DNA of 55,321 nt, taken from the NCBI GenBank assembly GCA_027486275.1, contig JAIXPM010000397.1, forward strand, positions 1 to 55,321. Reading direction: 5' to 3'. Below the pieces are notes generated by a model. It was not told where the DNA came from. It saw only the letters and a program-made list of their open reading frames with translations, and ran no database searches. Source of the stretch: Sphingomonadales bacterium (GTDB lineage Bacteria; Pseudomonadota; Alphaproteobacteria; Sphingomonadales; Sphingomonadaceae). Shown in pieces: positions 46,401-54,403 of the stretch (position 1 is the first letter of the stretch; each line of letters begins with the position of its first letter). The translations under genes and the position numbers were made by a program.

Positions 46401-47221
46401 AGCAGTGTTCCGTCAGAAAGCAGATAACTGCGTCGGCCCCCTTTCTGGCTCCGAAATCTGCGTTGGAAATGCAGGGTATCCTGCGGCGTCAGAAGGGAGG
46501 CTTCCTGCTCATCGACTAGGTCGCCGTCAGAGGACTCGCCGACATGTCTTGAAAAAAGAACAGGATCAAAGTCGAAGCGACCGTGATCGGTTTTTGCGCT
46601 CAGGGAGAAGTTTGCAGCATAGGCAATCCGGACGCGCTCCAAGAATCCGTCGGCTTCGATCCCTGCACCCAGACTATCGCCGAGGAGTTCACGAAGGTGT
46701 GCAAAGGCTGCTCTGCGTTCATCCGGGTCACTTGTTGCCCTCACGGCTTGTGCGGCCAGCGAAGCGGAAAACATTGGCTCCGGGATCCGGCTGACGCGAC
46801 CACCCTCTCGGACACGGGCGCCAACAATATCAGCGCGCACAGGTGCGCCGCCGCGACGAACCCACTTTGGATTGACCGTGATTGACCCTTCGGCAAGTGA
46901 GCCGGTCGAGTTCAACTGGAGTGTCAGCGAGGTCGCTGGCGGCAAGCCGACGGCAAAGGCGTCGGCCTCGTCCAACTGGGCCGCGATGCGAGCCGGCAGG
47001 ATAACTCTGTTTTCCTCTTCGAGAATTTGCCCTTTGTCATCGAACGAGCGTGCCAGCGCCAGCGCCGCTTGCCCTGCTTCGGGAGCAACCCTGGGCCATT
47101 CCGAAACCGGCACCATCTCGGATGAAGCCCGTTTGAAAAGCCCGCCGGGCTCTTCGCGCAAAAGCGTGATCGCTTCGCTGCCGTCGCTCTCCTGGGACGC
47201 AACGAACCTGGTTGTTACCAT
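43466..47221 (-). CDS. zorD: Zorya type I ZorD: SNF2 helicase with C-terminal extension
   Basis: The 1251-residue protein is the effector helicase of Zorya type I. After about 490 N-terminal residues comes the SNF2 ATPase: LLADDMGLGKTFQ near 515, a DEIQ box, MTGTPVENRLQDLWS, and GVGLTITAANNVIHLSRWWN with YRIGQTRP. ATPase motifs are intact. Beyond about residue 940 lies a low-complexity linker and a roughly 180-residue module ending LHDRFVRACLSNGDTIIW...LGRGVDG. This resembles the MIT_C/PLD-like fold by its HDR and LGRG signatures. E. coli ZorD is about 1080 residues, so this copy is longer. The ATG at 47221 overlaps zorC's stop by 7 bases; an earlier in-frame start at 47314 would overlap by 100. 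Confidence 0.88.
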   Translation of the reverse strand: MVTTRFVASQESDGSEAITLLREEPGGLFKRASSEMVPVSEWPRVAPEAGQAALALARSFDDKGQILEEENRVILPARIAAQLDEADAFAVGLPPATSLTLQLNSTGSLAEGSITVNPKWVRRGGAPVRADIVGARVREGGRVSRIPEPMFSASLAAQAVRATSDPDERRAAFAHLRELLGDSLGAGIEADGFLERVRIAYAANFSLSAKTDHGRFDFDPVLFSRHVGESSDGDLVDEQEASLLTPQDTLHFQRRFRSQKGGRRSYLLSDGTLLFLDPLLGRALDVVRAKQAGTSQEKREFLRSPQRVLREELKLDATGDDAAADRLFIETQQFSERVSGIEVWQKPVLPWIKPKPNSWLPESFGLRIGDPPDARHIALAPGEAEVLAGSLETAIKAGDETVVWHDDKIPATPATLQATRGIADLERQIAAESGHQPQSEQEREPTEIFFLQVGQNFEQLDYARLPRPRLAPALFEIPAIPQGLKSEPKPHQRDGFAWLTEVWDRKLPGVLLADDMGLGKTFQALMFLLWLRSSTSRRKPVLIVAPTGLLKNWQAELARHVEAGLMGPVIEAFGENLRSYRREAGSDIRGGTSRLNSDEWEDAGIVLTTYETMRDYHMSFARIPFEAIVYDEIQKLKNPASQMTRAAKALNGRLQIAMTGTPVENRLQDLWSIADTVYPGFLGSSREFESSYPANDLERLESLQRRLVERDTDLPPFMLRRMKDDILTGLPAKTARKYAVEMPPEQAQAYDMVLARARALRESGEQSAMLKVLHMLRGTSLHPAPPRGVPNIDAYIAQSARLKKTFEILEDVRQRGEKALLFCEDLEMQTFLAMAIQERFDLRHRPMCISGKVPGHKRQEMVNTFQISPYAFDVLILSPKAGGVGLTITAANNVIHLSRWWNPAVEDQATDRAYRIGQTRPVTIHIPMAIHPDEAIGPSSFDQRLDALMERKRSLSRGLLMPPESEQDVENLLADVLDGQQSAGLGQSPPKRDAEPKFAAERTDRSIEHPSSTEVQTGPDTPDPSLGRPLPPASIVAANTNTTTNEPADPGNAGEQIVSRRLDKSTDRRPVLSVRTPLESAEARASYVQRVVFEQYGQRDWTIFEQYARNANIALLEVQDPYCCADRRARERLVDFIGRFNKLASQIAAVQVVTFDADSVQTRDPESTIDQRNDLEARWRRALEAVQLHVAQRSRRSGGDLHDRFVRACLSNGDTIIWDLGRGVDGVMDTRRACVVNAFQQKAVPGSIQRH

Positions 47222-48621
47222 TGATCGTTCCAATTCCGCCCGCGGCCCTTTCCTAGCCGTGGGTGCAGGATTGCCGTTCTGCGATGAATGATTCCGGCGA
47301 ACTTGCCCTCCCATCCTGGGCTGGCTGGGACGTGCGATTCATACTCAAAGTCACCCCGACCTGACGTGGTTCGCAGTCTGTTGCCATCATAGGACTTGGC
47401 ATACAGCGTCGGCGCAGCCGGGTCGCTATCACTCCAAAACCGGCATGAGCCATTGTCGCTCCATTCGGATATCCTGAGGTTACCGATCCGCATGATGATG
47501 GATGATGAGGAAGCTGGGCCACCGCGAATGACGCCATATTCCGGACGCTCACCGCTTTGGCGGATCAGGTTTTCAATCTGGTTGCGGGCCCGGATGCCCA
47601 ACGCAGGCCACGCGTCGCTGACGAGGCCCTTGTCGAGATAGGCCATCCAGAACTTCTCTCGCTGCGCCCATTGATCAGGTCGATCAGTTGTCTTGGCAAT
47701 AGCCCTGAAAAATTCACGCATGGCGACTTCGGTAAGCCAGCGCTTGAAGACCTGTGTGATGGCGACCGCGCGCTCTTGGCCGATGCTCGTGGCCAGTGAA
47801 GCAACGATCCTATCCCAGCGGGGCCTCTGCAAACGTGGGTCGCCTACCTGGTCGAGGAGAAACTCTGAAATGGCCTTGCGATGCTCAGGCTCGGGCTTTT
47901 CGCTGATCCAGGGCTCCAGCAACGCGCGCACCACCAGCTCGAGCTGTCCGGCCAGCGCCTCCTTGTCAAAAAGCTTCAGCAGGCTGCGTTGCGCCGGGAC
48001 GGCCTTGCTTGACGGTAACTCTGCGGTCGCGATGCAGTATCTCGCAAAGGTTGCCTGCCCGAAGCCGCTTGCCGCCAGACTTGCACCCAGCCCTGTTTCC
48101 CGCATGAACTGAAAAATTTGATCGTCTTCACGATTGAGCAGATCGAGCGCCACCTTCGACGGGCCTCGTGCCGGTGTGAACAGGTCCCAACGCAGGGCTC
48201 TTTCTCGCCAGGCCCATTGGTGTCGCGCAGCGGCATTGGAGGCTGCTTCGGCAAGCTTCCCCATGATGGAACGCTCTGCCGGGAAGTAGGACAGGTAGCC
48301 TTCGATCATCGCTTGATCGGAGCTGCGCCGACGTTCCGTGTTCGCGAGGTCGAGGGCCACAGATCCCAGAACGTCGAATTCTGGATCGCACCATGCACCT
48401 CGGAGAACCCGGTTAAGTTGAAAGCGCGGCAGCGCCCCCGCGCCATTCTCAGCTGAATTCCGCAAAAACGACTTTAGCTCAACGGCGGGCTCTGCCTCGC
48501 CGATACTGGCGTCTAGCTTGGCCAGTTGTCGCTGCAGCTCGGGCTGGGTTGTCGGAGGCTTCGCGAGCCCCGCTGCTGCCAGTTCGTCTACGCGGGCGAT
48601 AGCGGCGCGCAGAAAGCTCAT
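47215..48621 (-). CDS. zorC: Zorya type I ZorC (EH-signature protein)
   Basis: The 468-residue cytosolic protein takes the ZorC position between zorB and zorD. It contains an EH-signature-like region (about residues 200-340: LLEPWISEKPEPEHRKAIS, FLLDQVGDPR and PRWDRIVASL). No catalytic motif is visible; in known Zorya I systems ZorC acts with ZorD as the DNA-directed effector. It starts with ATG at 48621, overlapping the zorB stop (ATGA), and ends overlapping zorD by 7 bases, so the four genes are one translationally coupled unit. Confidence 0.85.
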   Translation of the reverse strand: MSFLRAAIARVDELAAAGLAKPPTTQPELQRQLAKLDASIGEAEPAVELKSFLRNSAENGAGALPRFQLNRVLRGAWCDPEFDVLGSVALDLANTERRRSSDQAMIEGYLSYFPAERSIMGKLAEAASNAAARHQWAWRERALRWDLFTPARGPSKVALDLLNREDDQIFQFMRETGLGASLAASGFGQATFARYCIATAELPSSKAVPAQRSLLKLFDKEALAGQLELVVRALLEPWISEKPEPEHRKAISEFLLDQVGDPRLQRPRWDRIVASLATSIGQERAVAITQVFKRWLTEVAMREFFRAIAKTTDRPDQWAQREKFWMAYLDKGLVSDAWPALGIRARNQIENLIRQSGERPEYGVIRGGPASSSSIIMRIGNLRISEWSDNGSCRFWSDSDPAAPTLYAKSYDGNRLRTTSGRGDFEYESHVPASPGWEGKFAGIIHRRTAILHPRLGKGRGRNWNDQW

Positions 48622-49349
48622 TGCTTGGGCCTCAAGATGTCCTTGTCGAGGCCTGCGCTGGGTGTGACCATCAGGAACCGCAGATCGATCCGACGATTTC
48701 GCGTTTTGGCCTCCTCACTGACACGTTCGTCGATGGGTCGATCCGGTCCATAGCCACTCAAGCTAAGGATAGGCGCCGAACCTGGTTGCCCCTTGGGTTT
48801 GTTAAGAAAGCCCTTGAGAGCCAGTTGATTGCTCTGGAGCATGTTGAACGTAGTTTCAGCTCTGCGAAGTGAAAGCCCGTAGTTATCCATCGCGCCACGC
48901 ATCGCATCCGAATCCGTGTGTCCCTCAACAAATATCGCATCGATGAGATGAATTGATCTCTTACCCTTGCAGAGATCCGACGCGGTGTAGCACGGCAACA
49001 CTTCTACCATTGCATTAGACAGTTTGCTTATGGCTTGATTGCCGGATTCATTGAGTTCCCAACGACCTTTCTCAAAGAGAATTTTTTCAGGCAGCCGAAG
49101 GACGCCAGTCTTTTCATCTATTGTTACTTCTATCCCTTTTTCTAGCAAAGACCTTTCTAATTTTTTTAGTATTTTTGCTCGAGTTTGGTTTGCACCATCC
49201 AACTTTTCTCTTTCTTCTCGCAAGTTAAGGGCAAAATAGGCCAGCAAGATGATAAAAATGAGCAAGAGGCCTACCATCATATCCGTCATAGACATGAAGT
49301 AGCTCTCGCCTTCCTCAGGGGGGCGCCTGCGAACGATGCCTTCCATCAT
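48618..49349 (-). CDS. zorB: Zorya ZorB: MotB-like membrane/peptidoglycan-binding subunit
   Basis: The 243-residue protein has one membrane helix (about residues 21-43, SMTDMMVGLLLIFIILLAYF) whose Asp23 corresponds to the proton-carrying Asp of MotB and ZorB. A helical linker follows, then a C-terminal OmpA-type peptidoglycan-binding domain with IFVEGHTDSDA and GLSLRRAETTF, and a small Cys-containing insertion (LPCYTASDLC). It forms the rotor/stator with ZorA in the inner membrane. The ATG at 49349 overlaps zorA's stop (ATGA); an ATG one codon later is also possible. The coding sequence from about 49080 to 49260 is clearly more A+T-rich than its surroundings, a sign of foreign origin. Confidence 0.92.
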   Translation of the reverse strand: MMEGIVRRRPPEEGESYFMSMTDMMVGLLLIFIILLAYFALNLREEREKLDGANQTRAKILKKLERSLLEKGIEVTIDEKTGVLRLPEKILFEKGRWELNESGNQAISKLSNAMVEVLPCYTASDLCKGKRSIHLIDAIFVEGHTDSDAMRGAMDNYGLSLRRAETTFNMLQSNQLALKGFLNKPKGQPGSAPILSLSGYGPDRPIDERVSEEAKTRNRRIDLRFLMVTPSAGLDKDILRPKQ

Positions 49350-51289
49350 TCAGCGGCTTCCCGATTTCGCTTCGCAAGAAGTCCGGCCAGCTCCTCGACC
49401 GTATCCCGGAGAGTTGTAAGCGGCTCGAGGGCACCTGCAAGCTGCGCAACACCATCGCCGAGCGCACGGTCGATTTGGCCAACACGTTCATTGAGATTGG
49501 TGGCGTGGCTATCCGCCGCGTCGGTGATTTTCTCGAGCGCTGCACCGAGCGAGCGATCGACATCCTCAAAGCGAGCCCGGTACTCAGACCACGCTGACGA
49601 GGCTGCCGCGGCCGTCTGATTTAGCGATACGGCAAGCTCGCGCATTTCATCTCGGGCGCTATCGGATGACTGCGCATGCTTTGCGATGATGACCTCGACG
49701 GATTTCACAGCTTCCGCAATCGAAAGAGCAGATTGGCGGACCGGAGCTGCGGCTGCCTCGACATCGTTTGCGACGGTCCCAAATGCCGTAGCGAGGTCGC
49801 TTGAACGGGCCGCGACCTGCTCGATGGCGCGGGCGTGATCACCAATAGCCGTTTGGGTCGAAGACAGCCGGTCTGCCGAACCAGAAATAGCACTGCCTGC
49901 ATCTTTCATGCTGGCAACCAGCGGGGTGCCCGCGTCATTGAACCTCTCCACGAACTCAGAGAAGGATTTCTCGATCGCCTCCTGGCCCATCCGTGCAGCT
50001 TCCCTCGCGGCGCTGCTTGACGCTTCCCCAAGTTGCGTGGCTGCCGCCGCCATACCGGCTTTCATGCCATCCAAGGTCCTGCCGAGGCTGCCGAGCAGCT
50101 CATCCATTCGCTGTCGCGCCAGTGCGCTCGACTGGTCACTCTCCTCGCGCATGCGGGCAGCGATCACACCAAAGTTTCTATTGAGGTCATTAAAAGCGGC
50201 GCGCATTTCCTCGGATGCCTGGCCAAATCGCCGTACAGCCTCCTCAATCTGCCGGTCGGCTTCGCCAGTCTGCTTTTCCAGTCGCTCCGACATCTGCGCC
50301 ATTGACACCGTCATCGCTCCAATGGCGTCGGCAAGCCCGGCCATCTCAGCGCCAGCGCTCGACGCGATTGCGTCGCGAACAGCTTCGCCACCGCCACCAC
50401 TGATCTTGTCAATGCCCTGCTGGATCGAGCCCAGGTAATTGATCATCGGCGCCATTTGTTTCTCTAGGGCACCATCCAATGCGGCCGCCAGCTGCTCAGA
50501 GAACGATCTCAGGGCTGGGGTCTGTTCTTTCAGCTGCGCAAGTTGGTCGCTCGCAATGCGTTGCGGTGGCAGATAAGCCATCCCATGCTCTAGCTTGTCA
50601 CACAGCATCGAGAGACCGTCATTGATCCGCTTGTCAAAGCGATAATCGTAAGAGCGCAGAACAATAGACGCCACGATGCCGCCCACCGACGCCCAAAATT
50701 TTGCGCCAGCGACCTTCATCAATTCATTGAGGTGTTCCTGCATCGCATCGACCCCGCCGCTGAAATCGAGGGTCGATAAAGCTGCGATGATGCCAAGGAA
50801 GGTGATCAGCAAGCCGATGGCGATAAAGATGTTCGCAAACCAATTCAGCCCGCGATGACGATCTCCAAGATTGAGGAAGAAGTTTTCAGGTCGGGCTGAA
50901 TTTTGAAGAATGTCTGCCGACGGATCAACGATCGTTTCTCTATATTCCTCCCAGATCCGGCGCAGCGGCAGAGCTTCCTGATGCTGCACCTCAATCATTT
51001 TCTCATCGATTTCATTAAAGCGACTGGCAAAGGCGAGCCGGGCAGAATCCACGTCCGCCGTACTGCCGCCTGTCACATCATCCAGAAGCCGAATTCGCCC
51101 TTCGATCGCCTGGGCAAGCGGCTCATGAAAGCTTACTCGGTAACGATAAGCGATTGCAAAGGAGGTCCCAACCAACACGAGAGCCAAGAATGCGGCCATC
51201 GCATCGCCGATAAACGGAATCTTGGTAAAGAAGTAGATGAGCCCATGACCCAACCATTCGGTGATTTCCACGCAATCCCCCTTAAACAT
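49346..51289 (-). CDS. zorA: Zorya ZorA: MotA-like motor with long cytoplasmic tail
   Basis: The 647-residue protein forms the proton-driven pentameric motor of Zorya. It has three membrane segments (about residues 28-48, 150-172 and 198-216; MotA-like FIAIGLLITFLGIIAAL and ASVGGIVASIVLRS) and a tail of some 400 residues, almost entirely helical with Ala/Glu/Ser-rich heptads. This tail reaches into the cytoplasm and transmits the signal in known systems. E. coli ZorA is about 729 residues, so this tail is somewhat shorter. Two starts are possible: ATG at 51289 without a ribosome-binding site, or GTG at 51271 with GGGGG 5 bases upstream. It is the first gene of zorABCD. Confidence 0.92.
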   Translation of the reverse strand: MFKGDCVEITEWLGHGLIYFFTKIPFIGDAMAAFLALVLVGTSFAIAYRYRVSFHEPLAQAIEGRIRLLDDVTGGSTADVDSARLAFASRFNEIDEKMIEVQHQEALPLRRIWEEYRETIVDPSADILQNSARPENFFLNLGDRHRGLNWFANIFIAIGLLITFLGIIAALSTLDFSGGVDAMQEHLNELMKVAGAKFWASVGGIVASIVLRSYDYRFDKRINDGLSMLCDKLEHGMAYLPPQRIASDQLAQLKEQTPALRSFSEQLAAALDGALEKQMAPMINYLGSIQQGIDKISGGGGEAVRDAIASSAGAEMAGLADAIGAMTVSMAQMSERLEKQTGEADRQIEEAVRRFGQASEEMRAAFNDLNRNFGVIAARMREESDQSSALARQRMDELLGSLGRTLDGMKAGMAAAATQLGEASSSAAREAARMGQEAIEKSFSEFVERFNDAGTPLVASMKDAGSAISGSADRLSSTQTAIGDHARAIEQVAARSSDLATAFGTVANDVEAAAAPVRQSALSIAEAVKSVEVIIAKHAQSSDSARDEMRELAVSLNQTAAAASSAWSEYRARFEDVDRSLGAALEKITDAADSHATNLNERVGQIDRALGDGVAQLAGALEPLTTLRDTVEELAGLLAKRNREAAE

Positions 51290-51647
51290 AGCAAAGCGGA
51301 GAACTCTGCCGGTATCCGGTCAGGCCGATAAGCCTGCCAATGCCATCAATCGGAATACCCCGAACTGATCTAACGGTAACGAACCCGGCTACTGCCGCCA
51401 AGACTTGTTCCAACGAGAACGTTCGGATGGCCCAACACAGCAGGGATCCTTGTCGCGCCGGAATCGGGGCAGATACACCATAAGTTTCGCCGGTGTCCGT
51501 TGCCACGAACAGGGGGAGATGAACGAATAACAGACTTTCGGACCGTAGCAGACCGGTCGGAACGGGCAAGATTGGGCGCATAAACGTCGCTCCGTGCCCG
51601 CTTTGCTCCAATCTTCCCTGCACCACCTCATCAAGCCGCAATTCCAC
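51282..51647 (-). CDS. Doubtful small gene upstream of zorA
   Basis: A 121-codon frame from GTG at 51647 ends in TAA overlapping the zorA ATG by 8 bases. That arrangement would suit a coupled upstream gene. The predicted protein has no motif I recognise, no convincing ribosome-binding site, and another open frame covers the same DNA. It may be only the leader region that carries the zorA promoter. Confidence 0.2.
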   Translation of the reverse strand: MELRLDEVVQGRLEQSGHGATFMRPILPVPTGLLRSESLLFVHLPLFVATDTGETYGVSAPIPARQGSLLCWAIRTFSLEQVLAAVAGFVTVRSVRGIPIDGIGRLIGLTGYRQSSPLCYV

Positions 51648-51778
51648 TCGACATCCTGCCTCACAAGAGCGTTGGTCGGTCAGCGCACAAACTGAGTCGC
51701 GCGGCCCCGGCTTTACTGCCCCGGGGCATCAGGTCGTGGGAGCAGCACAATTGGTGCAGCCCCGCCGGAGATCTGACC
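51290..51778. other. Divergent spacer between zorA and the recombinase trio
   Basis: This 489-base stretch should contain the zorABCD promoter (minus) and the promoter of the DUF3489-DUF2924-recombinase genes (plus). I find no convincing -35/-10 pair. A GC-rich near-palindrome lies near 51708-51727 (GGCCCCGG...CCCCGGGGC). No supported gene is present apart from the doubtful frame at 51282-51647. Confidence 0.45.
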
Positions 51779-52078
51779 ATGAACGAGACCATGATTGCGG
51801 CTGAACAACTATCAGCGCTGCCCCAGTCGCCGACTATCGCTCGCGCCGTTCCTAATTCAGTGCTGGCCAAGAAACTGCTCGCCCGTTCCCGCGGCGCCAC
51901 CATTGCCGAGTTGCAGGCAGCGACCAGCTGGCAGCCCCACAGCGCCCGCGCCTTCCTGTCTGGCCTGCGAAAGGCCGGTCGAACACTGGTGAAGGAAGAG
52001 CGAAAGTCCGGCGAGACCAGCTACCGATTGGCGGCTTTGGCTGCAGCGGCTGGTACCGGCTCAGAGGCCTCTGAATGA
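51779..52078 (+). CDS. DUF3489 family small protein
   Basis: The 99-residue protein matches DUF3489: a basic region with KKLLARSRGATIAELQAATS, then WQPHSARAFLSGLRKAGRT and KSGETSYRL. This reads as a small winged-helix DNA-binding domain. The ATG has GGAG 8 bases upstream. It overlaps the next gene by 4 bases (ATGA). DUF3489, DUF2924 and a large serine recombinase form a recurrent trio in alphaproteobacterial mobile elements, so it probably helps or regulates recombination. Confidence 0.85.
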   Translation: MNETMIAAEQLSALPQSPTIARAVPNSVLAKKLLARSRGATIAELQAATSWQPHSARAFLSGLRKAGRTLVKEERKSGETSYRLAALAAAAGTGSEASE

Positions 52079-52569
52079 GCCTTGAGAACCGATTGAGCGC
52101 GCTTGCCGCCATGTCGCCTGCCCAGTTGCGGGCGGCATGGCGCGAGACCTTCCGACAACCGCCACCAGACATGACTCCAGAGCTTTTGGTGCGCGCCATC
52201 GCCTGGCGCCTGCAAGAGCGGCGCCACGGGGGGCTGCCAGCTTCGATCAGTCGCGAACTGGCCAAGGCAGCGGAGCGCTTGCGCAAGACCGGCGAGGCAA
52301 CCTCGGGCAATGGGATCAGCCTGAAGCCCGGCACCCGGCTGGTGCGCAGCTGGCACGGCCGGACCATCAATGTGCTGGTGACCGAGGATGGGTTCGAGTT
52401 CGACGGCCGTCGCTACCGATCGCTGACCCACATCAGCAGCGAGGTTACGGGGACCCATTGGTCAGGCCCGCGGTTCTTTGGACTGAAGGGCAAGCGTGCC
52501 CGCAAGGTAAGCACGATGGGTGCCAAGGTGACTGCACAAGAGGCAGCGGCGGAGTGGGCCGATGGCTGA
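52075..52569 (+). CDS. DUF2924 family protein
   Basis: The 164-residue protein fits DUF2924: an N-terminal helical part (LRAAWRETFRQPPPDMTPEL, then LVRAIAWRLQERRHGGL) and a C-terminal beta part (GTRLVRSWHGRTINVLVTED...FEFDGRRYRSLTHIS...GPRFFGLK). Family members accompany serine recombinases and may act as accessory or directionality factors, but this is not demonstrated. It starts inside DUF3489 (ATGA) and overlaps the recombinase gene by 8 bases. Confidence 0.87.
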   Translation: MSLENRLSALAAMSPAQLRAAWRETFRQPPPDMTPELLVRAIAWRLQERRHGGLPASISRELAKAAERLRKTGEATSGNGISLKPGTRLVRSWHGRTINVLVTEDGFEFDGRRYRSLTHISSEVTGTHWSGPRFFGLKGKRARKVSTMGAKVTAQEAAAEWADG

Positions 52570-54184
52570 ACGCGGCAAGCTGCGGTGCGCGGTCTACACC
52601 CGCAAATCTACCGAAGAAGGTCTTGAGCAGGCCTTCAACAGCCTGGATGCTCAGCGCGAGGCCTGTGTCGCCTATATCGAGAGCCAACGCCATGAAGGCT
52701 GGACCTTGGTTCCTGAATACTATGACGATGGCGGCTACTCGGGCGGCAGCATGGACCGCCCTGCCCTCAAGCAATTGATGGCCGATGTGGCGGCCAGCAA
52801 GGTCGACACTATCGTCGTCTACAAGGTCGATCGGCTGACCCGCAGTCTGGCTGACTTCGCCAAGATCGTTGAGGTGCTCGACAAGGCCGGCGCCTCATTC
52901 GTCAGCGTCACCCAGGCGTTCAATACCACTACCAGTATGGGCAGGCTCACCCTCAATGTTCTGCTCAGTTTCGCGCAGTTCGAGCGCGAGGTCACCGGCG
53001 AGCGCATCCGGGACAAAGTGGCGGCCTCCAAGGCCAAGGGCATGTGGATGGGTGGTCCGGTGCCGCTCGGTTATGACCTCAAGGATCGCAAGCTCGTCAT
53101 CAATGAGGCTGAAGCCGCGATCGTTCGCCGTATCTTCACGCGCTATTGCGAGCTGCGGTCGATCGGTGACCTGGTTGCGGAGTTGGCGCGCGATGGGGTG
53201 AAGACCAAGGTGCGCCCTTACAAGGATGGCCGCACCGTTGGTGGCATCCCGTTCACCAAGGGACCCATCGCCTATCTGCTCCAGAACCGAACATACACGG
53301 GCGAGGTGACCCACAAGGGCAAGGTCTACCCTGGCGAGCACGAAGCCCTGATCGACCTTGCGTTTTGGGAACAGGCCCAAGCGATCATGGCGCAGAAACG
53401 GGTCGAGCGGCGATTGGGAAGCAAAGGCAAGGCCCCCAGCCTGCTAACCGGCATGCTGAGCGACGACCAGGGTCGCCCGATGATGCCAACGTTCACGATC
53501 AAGGAGGCAAGGCGCTACCGCTACTATCTCACCCGAGACGCGGCGCGAGGGATGCGCGGGGTCGAGGGCCGGCTGCGGGTGCCGGCGGCCGCTATCGAAA
53601 CCTTGGTCACAGACCGGATCGCAGCTTGGCTGGAAGCGGTCGCGCCGACCGAAGACATGGAAGTCGTGGCTGCAGAGCAGACCATCTTCAAAGCTCGTGA
53701 GCAGGCAAGCCTGCTGCGAAAAGGCACCCAGCGGGAACAGCGCACGGTGCTTCTGGAACTGAAGGCCAAGGTCCAGGTTCACGCGGAACACGTCGCCATC
53801 GCGATCAGCGTTTCTGGCGGGGAGCAGGAGGTTCTGCCGGAGGTTCCAGCCAAGCTGGTGAACCGCGGGTCAGACCTCCGGCTGGCCATTGGGCCGGGCG
53901 GCGGAGATGTACATGCTGCTGTTGACACGACGTTGCTCAAGCTGGTGACACTTGGTTCCGCCGCCCGCCAGCATCTGGTGAGCGGCAAGCCTGACAGCTT
54001 GGTCGACGGCTACAGCAAGCAGCATCTCGTCCGGTTGGCGCGGCTGGGTTATCTGGCGCCCGACATCATCACTGCCATCGTCGAGGGCCGGCAGCCGCCA
54101 GCGCTCACTGGTCGCAGTCTCCTACGCTGCGCGAAGCTGCCCATCGAATGGGCAGAGCAACGTCGGATGCTAGGGTTTGGTTGA
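52562..54184 (+). CDS. Large serine recombinase
   Basis: The 540-residue enzyme has an N-terminal resolvase catalytic domain (about residues 8-150). Catalytic Ser16 is in YTRKSTEEG, and the arginines in DRLTRS and FEREVTGERIRDK are present. Next come a recombinase domain (about 170-270, GYDLKDRKLVINEAEA) and a C-terminal zinc-ribbon/coiled-coil part with degenerate cysteines. It should integrate and excise its element at att sites. It is intact and is the right-most gene before tRNA-Leu. It is translationally coupled to DUF2924. It is the obvious mobility gene of the island, though large serine recombinases rarely use tRNA genes as targets. Confidence 0.93.
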   Translation: MAERGKLRCAVYTRKSTEEGLEQAFNSLDAQREACVAYIESQRHEGWTLVPEYYDDGGYSGGSMDRPALKQLMADVAASKVDTIVVYKVDRLTRSLADFAKIVEVLDKAGASFVSVTQAFNTTTSMGRLTLNVLLSFAQFEREVTGERIRDKVAASKAKGMWMGGPVPLGYDLKDRKLVINEAEAAIVRRIFTRYCELRSIGDLVAELARDGVKTKVRPYKDGRTVGGIPFTKGPIAYLLQNRTYTGEVTHKGKVYPGEHEALIDLAFWEQAQAIMAQKRVERRLGSKGKAPSLLTGMLSDDQGRPMMPTFTIKEARRYRYYLTRDAARGMRGVEGRLRVPAAAIETLVTDRIAAWLEAVAPTEDMEVVAAEQTIFKAREQASLLRKGTQREQRTVLLELKAKVQVHAEHVAIAISVSGGEQEVLPEVPAKLVNRGSDLRLAIGPGGGDVHAAVDTTLLKLVTLGSAARQHLVSGKPDSLVDGYSKQHLVRLARLGYLAPDIITAIVEGRQPPALTGRSLLRCAKLPIEWAEQRRMLGFG

Positions 54185-54352
54185 GCCCATCGCGGGCGCC
54201 AAACCCGCATCACATCCGCATCGCATCTGAGGACAGCAAAACCGGGGGTCAGAGAAATCTGGCTCCGGCTGCCGTCCTGCAGGTGGCCAAATGCGTCTCT
54301 CGTCCTGGGCTCGGGACACTGGGCTCCACAAGCCCCTGAAAACCCGGGCGAT

Positions 54353-54388
54353 ATCCCGCTACATCCCGATTAATCCCGCAGAATCCCG
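54353..54388. repeat. Four ATCCCG repeats at exact 10-bp period
   Basis: ATCCCG starts at 54353, 54363, 54373 and 54383, each separated by four variable bases. The array ends about 15 bases from the 3' end of tRNA-Leu. Repeats in phase with the helix beside a tRNA 3' end resemble arm-type integrase sites of a tRNA attachment region. Confidence 0.6.
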
Positions 54389-54403
54389 GGTCGGTGGAGT
54401 GGG

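Noticed and set aside
48618..51289. Flagellar MotAB, ExbBD or TolQR
   Set aside because: The long helical tail of the MotA-like protein, the MotB-like OmpA domain and the following ZorC/ZorD genes identify Zorya.
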